Of a stretch of 6,996 bases of DNA, positions 4,393 to 6,996 are shown in pieces. Within the stretch, counting starts at the first letter, position 1; every line of letters starts with the position of its first letter. A program made the position numbers and the translations under genes. The stretch lies in assembly GCA_024640205.1 (NCBI GenBank), contig JAHEFL010000081.1, forward strand, positions 1 to 6,996, read 5' to 3'. This DNA is from Flavobacteriales bacterium. Lineage in GTDB: Bacteria; Bacteroidota; Bacteroidia; Flavobacteriales_F; PHOS-HE28. The notes below the pieces were generated by a model. It was given only the letters and a program-made list of their open reading frames with translations, was not told the origin of the DNA and made no database searches.

Positions 4393-6510
4393 GTGCCCGG
4401 CTTCCTCGATACACCGATCGAATTCCTCAAGGGGGTCGGTCCGCAGCGTGCCGAGCTGTTGAAGAAGGAACTGAACATCGCGACGTTCGGTGAGCTTCTC
4501 ACGCATTATCCTTTCCGCTATGTGGACCGCAGCAAATTCCATCGTGTGGCGGAGCTTCATGGAGATATGGCACAGGCACAGCTCCGCGGAGTGTTGGGCC
4601 CGCTACGGACCGTGGGGGAGAAACGGGGCCGCAGGCTCACAGCCACCTTCACCGATCCGAGCGGAAGTGTGGATCTCGTGTGGTTCAAAGGAGTTAGATG
4701 GTTGCAGAAGTCGCTGCGCCCTGGTGAGGAGTACATCCTGTTCAGCAAGCCCGGTTCCTTCAAGGGGAAGGTGAACTTCGCGCATCCCGAGATGGAACTT
4801 GCATCCACCTGGGACCAGGGACTGGAGGCAGCCCTGCAACCGGTGTACAGCACCACGGAAAAGCTCACGGCCCACGGCCTCAGCAGCCGTTCCATTTGGA
4901 AGTTGCAGAAGTCCCTTCTCTCACAAGCGGAAGGGCAACTACCTGAAACGCTCGGACGGGAGCAGGTGGAGTGGCTCGGAGGGGTATCCCGCGAAGCAGC
5001 CTTCCGACAGGTGCATGCGCCGCAGGATGCGAACAGACTGGATGCGGCAAGGCGGCGGTTGAAGTTCGAGGAACTTTTCTTCGTACAGATGCATCTGCTG
5101 CGACAGAAACAGATCCTGCAGCATAACCTGAAAGGCAATGTTTTCGAACAGGTCGGCGAGCATTTCAACACTTTTTATAAAGAGCATCTTCCATTCGAAC
5201 TGACCGGTGCCCAGAAGCGTGTGGTGAAGGAGATCCGCAAGGATATGGGGACCGGACACCAGATGAACCGGTTGCTGCAAGGTGATGTGGGGAGCGGGAA
5301 AACGTTGGTGGGTCTGTTGTCCTCGCTGATCTCATTGGACAACGGTTTCCAGGTCGCCTTCATGGCTCCCACAGAGATCCTGGCGCAGCAGCATTTCGCC
5401 ACGCTGAGCAGGTTCCTCGACGGCATGCCCGTGGTGGTGCGGATCCTCACGGGCAGCACGAAAGCTGCGGAGCGGAAGAGCATCCTGAAGGCCTTGCGTG
5501 AAGGAGCCATCCACATCCTGGTGGGTACCCATGCCCTGCTCGAGGATCGCGTGGTCTTCGACAAACTTGGCCTTGTCGTGATCGATGAACAGCATCGTTT
5601 CGGTGTGGCCCAGCGCGCGCGATTATGGGCCAAAGCGGTGGTGCCGCCCCATGTGCTGGTGATGACCGCGACGCCCATCCCACGCACCCTGGCCATGACC
5701 TTGTACGGCGATCTGGATACGAGCGTGATAGATGAACTTCCCCCCGGACGCAAGGCTGTTCGGACCGTGCACCGCTATGATGGTTCGCGCAATGCGGTGT
5801 TCGGGTTCATGGAAAAGGAGATCGCGAAAGGACGACAGGTGTATATCGTCTACCCTTTGATAGAGGAGAGTGATCCATCGGTGAACTCCGGGCTCGAATT
5901 GAAGGACCTCACCGATGGGTTCGAAAGCATCAGCCGACGGTTCCCGCTGCCCAAGTACGCGGTCGGCATCGTCCATGGGCGCATGGACCAGGCGACGAAG
6001 GATCATGAGATGGCTCGCTTCAAGAAAGGGGAGACGGACCTTCTGGTGGCCACCACGGTGATCGAAGTGGGAGTGGATGTGCCCAACGCCAGTGTCATGG
6101 TGATCGAGAACGCCGAGCGCTTCGGTCTGTCGCAGCTGCATCAGTTGCGTGGTCGTGTGGGTCGGGGTGCGGATCAGAGCTATTGCATCCTGATGACCGG
6201 CGACAAGTTGGGGAATGACGCGCGCGAGCGGATCGCCACCATGGTGCGCACCAGCGATGGCTTCGAGATCGCCGAAGTGGATCTGCGACTACGCGGACCT
6301 GGCGACCTTTTGGGCACCCAGCAAAGTGGTCTTCCCACGCTTCATATCGCCGACCTGGTCGAGGATGCAGCGCTGCTGCAGCAGGCCAGGCAGGCCGCCA
6401 TCCGTGTGTTGGACAGGGACCCCGAGTTGGTGGATCCGGAGCATGCACCCATCGCGGGTACGCTGCGGGAATTGATGAAGAGCAGCACCATCTGGGGCCG
6501 GATCAGCTAA
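4393..6510 (+). CDS. recG: ATP-dependent DNA helicase RecG
   Basis: This 705-residue protein is a superfamily 2 double-stranded DNA translocase that regresses stalled replication forks and branch-migrates recombination intermediates; E. coli RecG has 693 residues. The N-terminal helix-hairpin region LKGVGPQRAELL (12-23) and an OB-fold wedge domain (about 60-150) precede the helicase core. Core motifs are Walker A GDVGSGKT (297-304), APTEIL (325-330), the Walker B DEQH box (398-401), motif III MTATPIPRT (424-432), and motif VI QLRGRVGRG (584-592). The C-terminal RLRGPGDLLGTQQSG (632-646) is typical of RecG. The start is GTG 4393: no other ATG, GTG or TTG is in frame between it and the upstream stop at 4336-4338, while the next in-frame ATG (codon 59) would delete the conserved N-terminus. 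No Shine-Dalgarno sequence is visible. It lies 74 bp after pdhC on the same strand. It looks intact and functional. Confidence 0.97.
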   Translation: MPGFLDTPIEFLKGVGPQRAELLKKELNIATFGELLTHYPFRYVDRSKFHRVAELHGDMAQAQLRGVLGPLRTVGEKRGRRLTATFTDPSGSVDLVWFKGVRWLQKSLRPGEEYILFSKPGSFKGKVNFAHPEMELASTWDQGLEAALQPVYSTTEKLTAHGLSSRSIWKLQKSLLSQAEGQLPETLGREQVEWLGGVSREAAFRQVHAPQDANRLDAARRRLKFEELFFVQMHLLRQKQILQHNLKGNVFEQVGEHFNTFYKEHLPFELTGAQKRVVKEIRKDMGTGHQMNRLLQGDVGSGKTLVGLLSSLISLDNGFQVAFMAPTEILAQQHFATLSRFLDGMPVVVRILTGSTKAAERKSILKALREGAIHILVGTHALLEDRVVFDKLGLVVIDEQHRFGVAQRARLWAKAVVPPHVLVMTATPIPRTLAMTLYGDLDTSVIDELPPGRKAVRTVHRYDGSRNAVFGFMEKEIAKGRQVYIVYPLIEESDPSVNSGLELKDLTDGFESISRRFPLPKYAVGIVHGRMDQATKDHEMARFKKGETDLLVATTVIEVGVDVPNASVMVIENAERFGLSQLHQLRGRVGRGADQSYCILMTGDKLGNDARERIATMVRTSDGFEIAEVDLRLRGPGDLLGTQQSGLPTLHIADLVEDAALLQQARQAAIRVLDRDPELVDPEHAPIAGTLRELMKSSTIWGRIS

Positions 6511-6518
6511 GCCCCCAG
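6492..6518. terminator. Possible hairpin spanning the recG stop codon between convergent genes
   Basis: CTGGGG (6492-6497) pairs with CCCCAG (6513-6518). C6498-G6511 adds one more pair if C6512 is bulged. The loop of about 12-15 nt contains the recG stop codon. There is no T-run on either strand, so intrinsic termination would be weak. The convergent arrangement with only 12 bp between stop codons makes a shared structure plausible, but the sequence evidence is thin. Confidence 0.22.
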
Positions 6519-6522
6519 GCGA

Positions 6523-6996
6523 TCAGGTGCTCAGTGCCGCCTTCCGCCGGATCTCCTCCGGGTTCAGGACATGGAGCAGACAGCCCGCAACGATGAGCAC
6601 TTGAGCGGTGCCATAGGTCAACATGATCGACCATCCGGCATGTGCCATGGGCTTGATGAACCGGTCGACGGCCAGCAGTGTGTCCGAGGCGATGAAGAGC
6701 AACGCCCCCACCAGGACCATTGCGAAACTGCGTGGAAAGGTGCGCCCGTACCGGAAAGCGGCCATGATCCCCATGAACGTGATGGCGACCGCATACACCA
6801 GCACGGGTAGGAGGATAGCTTCATCCAGATGCGGCATCAGCTCGAATGTGAAAAGCAGCGCGTAAGCGAGGAGCACACCCGTCATGATCAAGGGGACCAC
6901 AATGCTTCTCCCTGCCGATGCGTCCACCATGTTCTGCATGAAAGCCAAAGCGTAACAGGTCTGTGCGAGCAAAAAGGCACCCAACCCGATGAGGAA
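6523..6996 (-). CDS. YhhN/TMEM86 family membrane protein, probable lysoplasmalogenase-like (N-terminus cut by window edge)
   Basis: The frame is open to the right edge, giving the last 157 residues; about 50-80 N-terminal residues are likely missing. It is strongly hydrophobic, with about five membrane segments (numbering from the visible end: 1-19, 31-50, 61-80, 90-109 and 122-143) and a short charged tail ending at 157. The family signature is recognisable at ALLFIASDTLLAVDRF (98-113), with Asp105 and Asp111 among the conserved acidic positions, and at LGAFLLAQTCYALAF (5-19). Animal TMEM86B and some bacterial YhhN proteins hydrolyse the vinyl-ether bond of lysoplasmalogens. Whether this one does so is unknown. 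A TTG at 6984 could be mistaken for a start, but the conserved text continues upstream (FLIG at the visible end), so the gene is partial. It is convergent with recG and shares no obvious pathway with it. Confidence 0.85.
   Translation of the reverse strand, partial: FLIGLGAFLLAQTCYALAFMQNMVDASAGRSIVVPLIMTGVLLAYALLFTFELMPHLDEAILLPVLVYAVAITFMGIMAAFRYGRTFPRSFAMVLVGALLFIASDTLLAVDRFIKPMAHAGWSIMLTYGTAQVLIVAGCLLHVLNPEEIRRKAALST

Noticed and set aside
4557..5171. A 204-codon minus-strand frame within recG
   Set aside because: It is antisense to a conserved helicase, with Ser/Cys/Arg-rich text typical of a shadow frame. The same applies to 5175-5753.

Overview
The window looks like a piece of a GC-rich chromosome from the phylum Bacteroidota, probably a Flavobacteriales-like lineage. 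This is inferred from four things: the cdd-pdhA-E2 gene order, perfect matches to the Bacteroidota -7 promoter element TAnnTTTG placed just upstream of genes, mostly weak or absent Shine-Dalgarno sequences, and protein wording typical of that phylum. It is densely coded, mostly housekeeping DNA. I see no rRNA, tRNA, CRISPR array, insertion sequence, phage gene or recombination site.

Layout. Positions 1-547 (minus) hold the N-terminal part of a DUF4956 integral membrane protein that runs off the left edge. Just upstream of it on the same strand, at 567-1322, is a VTC-domain (polyphosphate polymerase-like) protein. The two form a two-gene unit, VTC first. Positions 1323-1423 are a divergent promoter region with a TAnnTTTG element facing each way. 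To the right lie cdd (cytidine deaminase, 1424-1909), pdhA (pyruvate dehydrogenase E1 alpha, 1994-3040) and pdhC (dihydrolipoyl acetyltransferase E2, 3044-4318). Then come recG (ATP-dependent branch-migration helicase, 4393-6510, GTG start) and, convergent with it, the C-terminal part of a YhhN/TMEM86-family membrane protein (6523-6996, minus), whose N-terminus is beyond the right edge.

How the genes work together. PdhA and PdhC are subunits of the pyruvate dehydrogenase complex, which converts pyruvate to acetyl-CoA. The E1 beta and E3 subunits are not in the window and must be encoded elsewhere. pdhA and pdhC are 3 bp apart and surely co-transcribed. The 84-bp cdd-pdhA gap has its own -7 element and two inverted repeats, so the pdh pair may have its own promoter and control. 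The VTC/DUF4956 pair plausibly makes a membrane-linked polyphosphate (or other polyanion) synthesis or translocation unit. It is the least understood part of the window and the best candidate for an undescribed system, though the pairing itself is, to my knowledge, widespread. recG is a housekeeping repair gene and the YhhN-family gene is a probable ether-lipid enzyme; neither has an obvious link to its neighbours.
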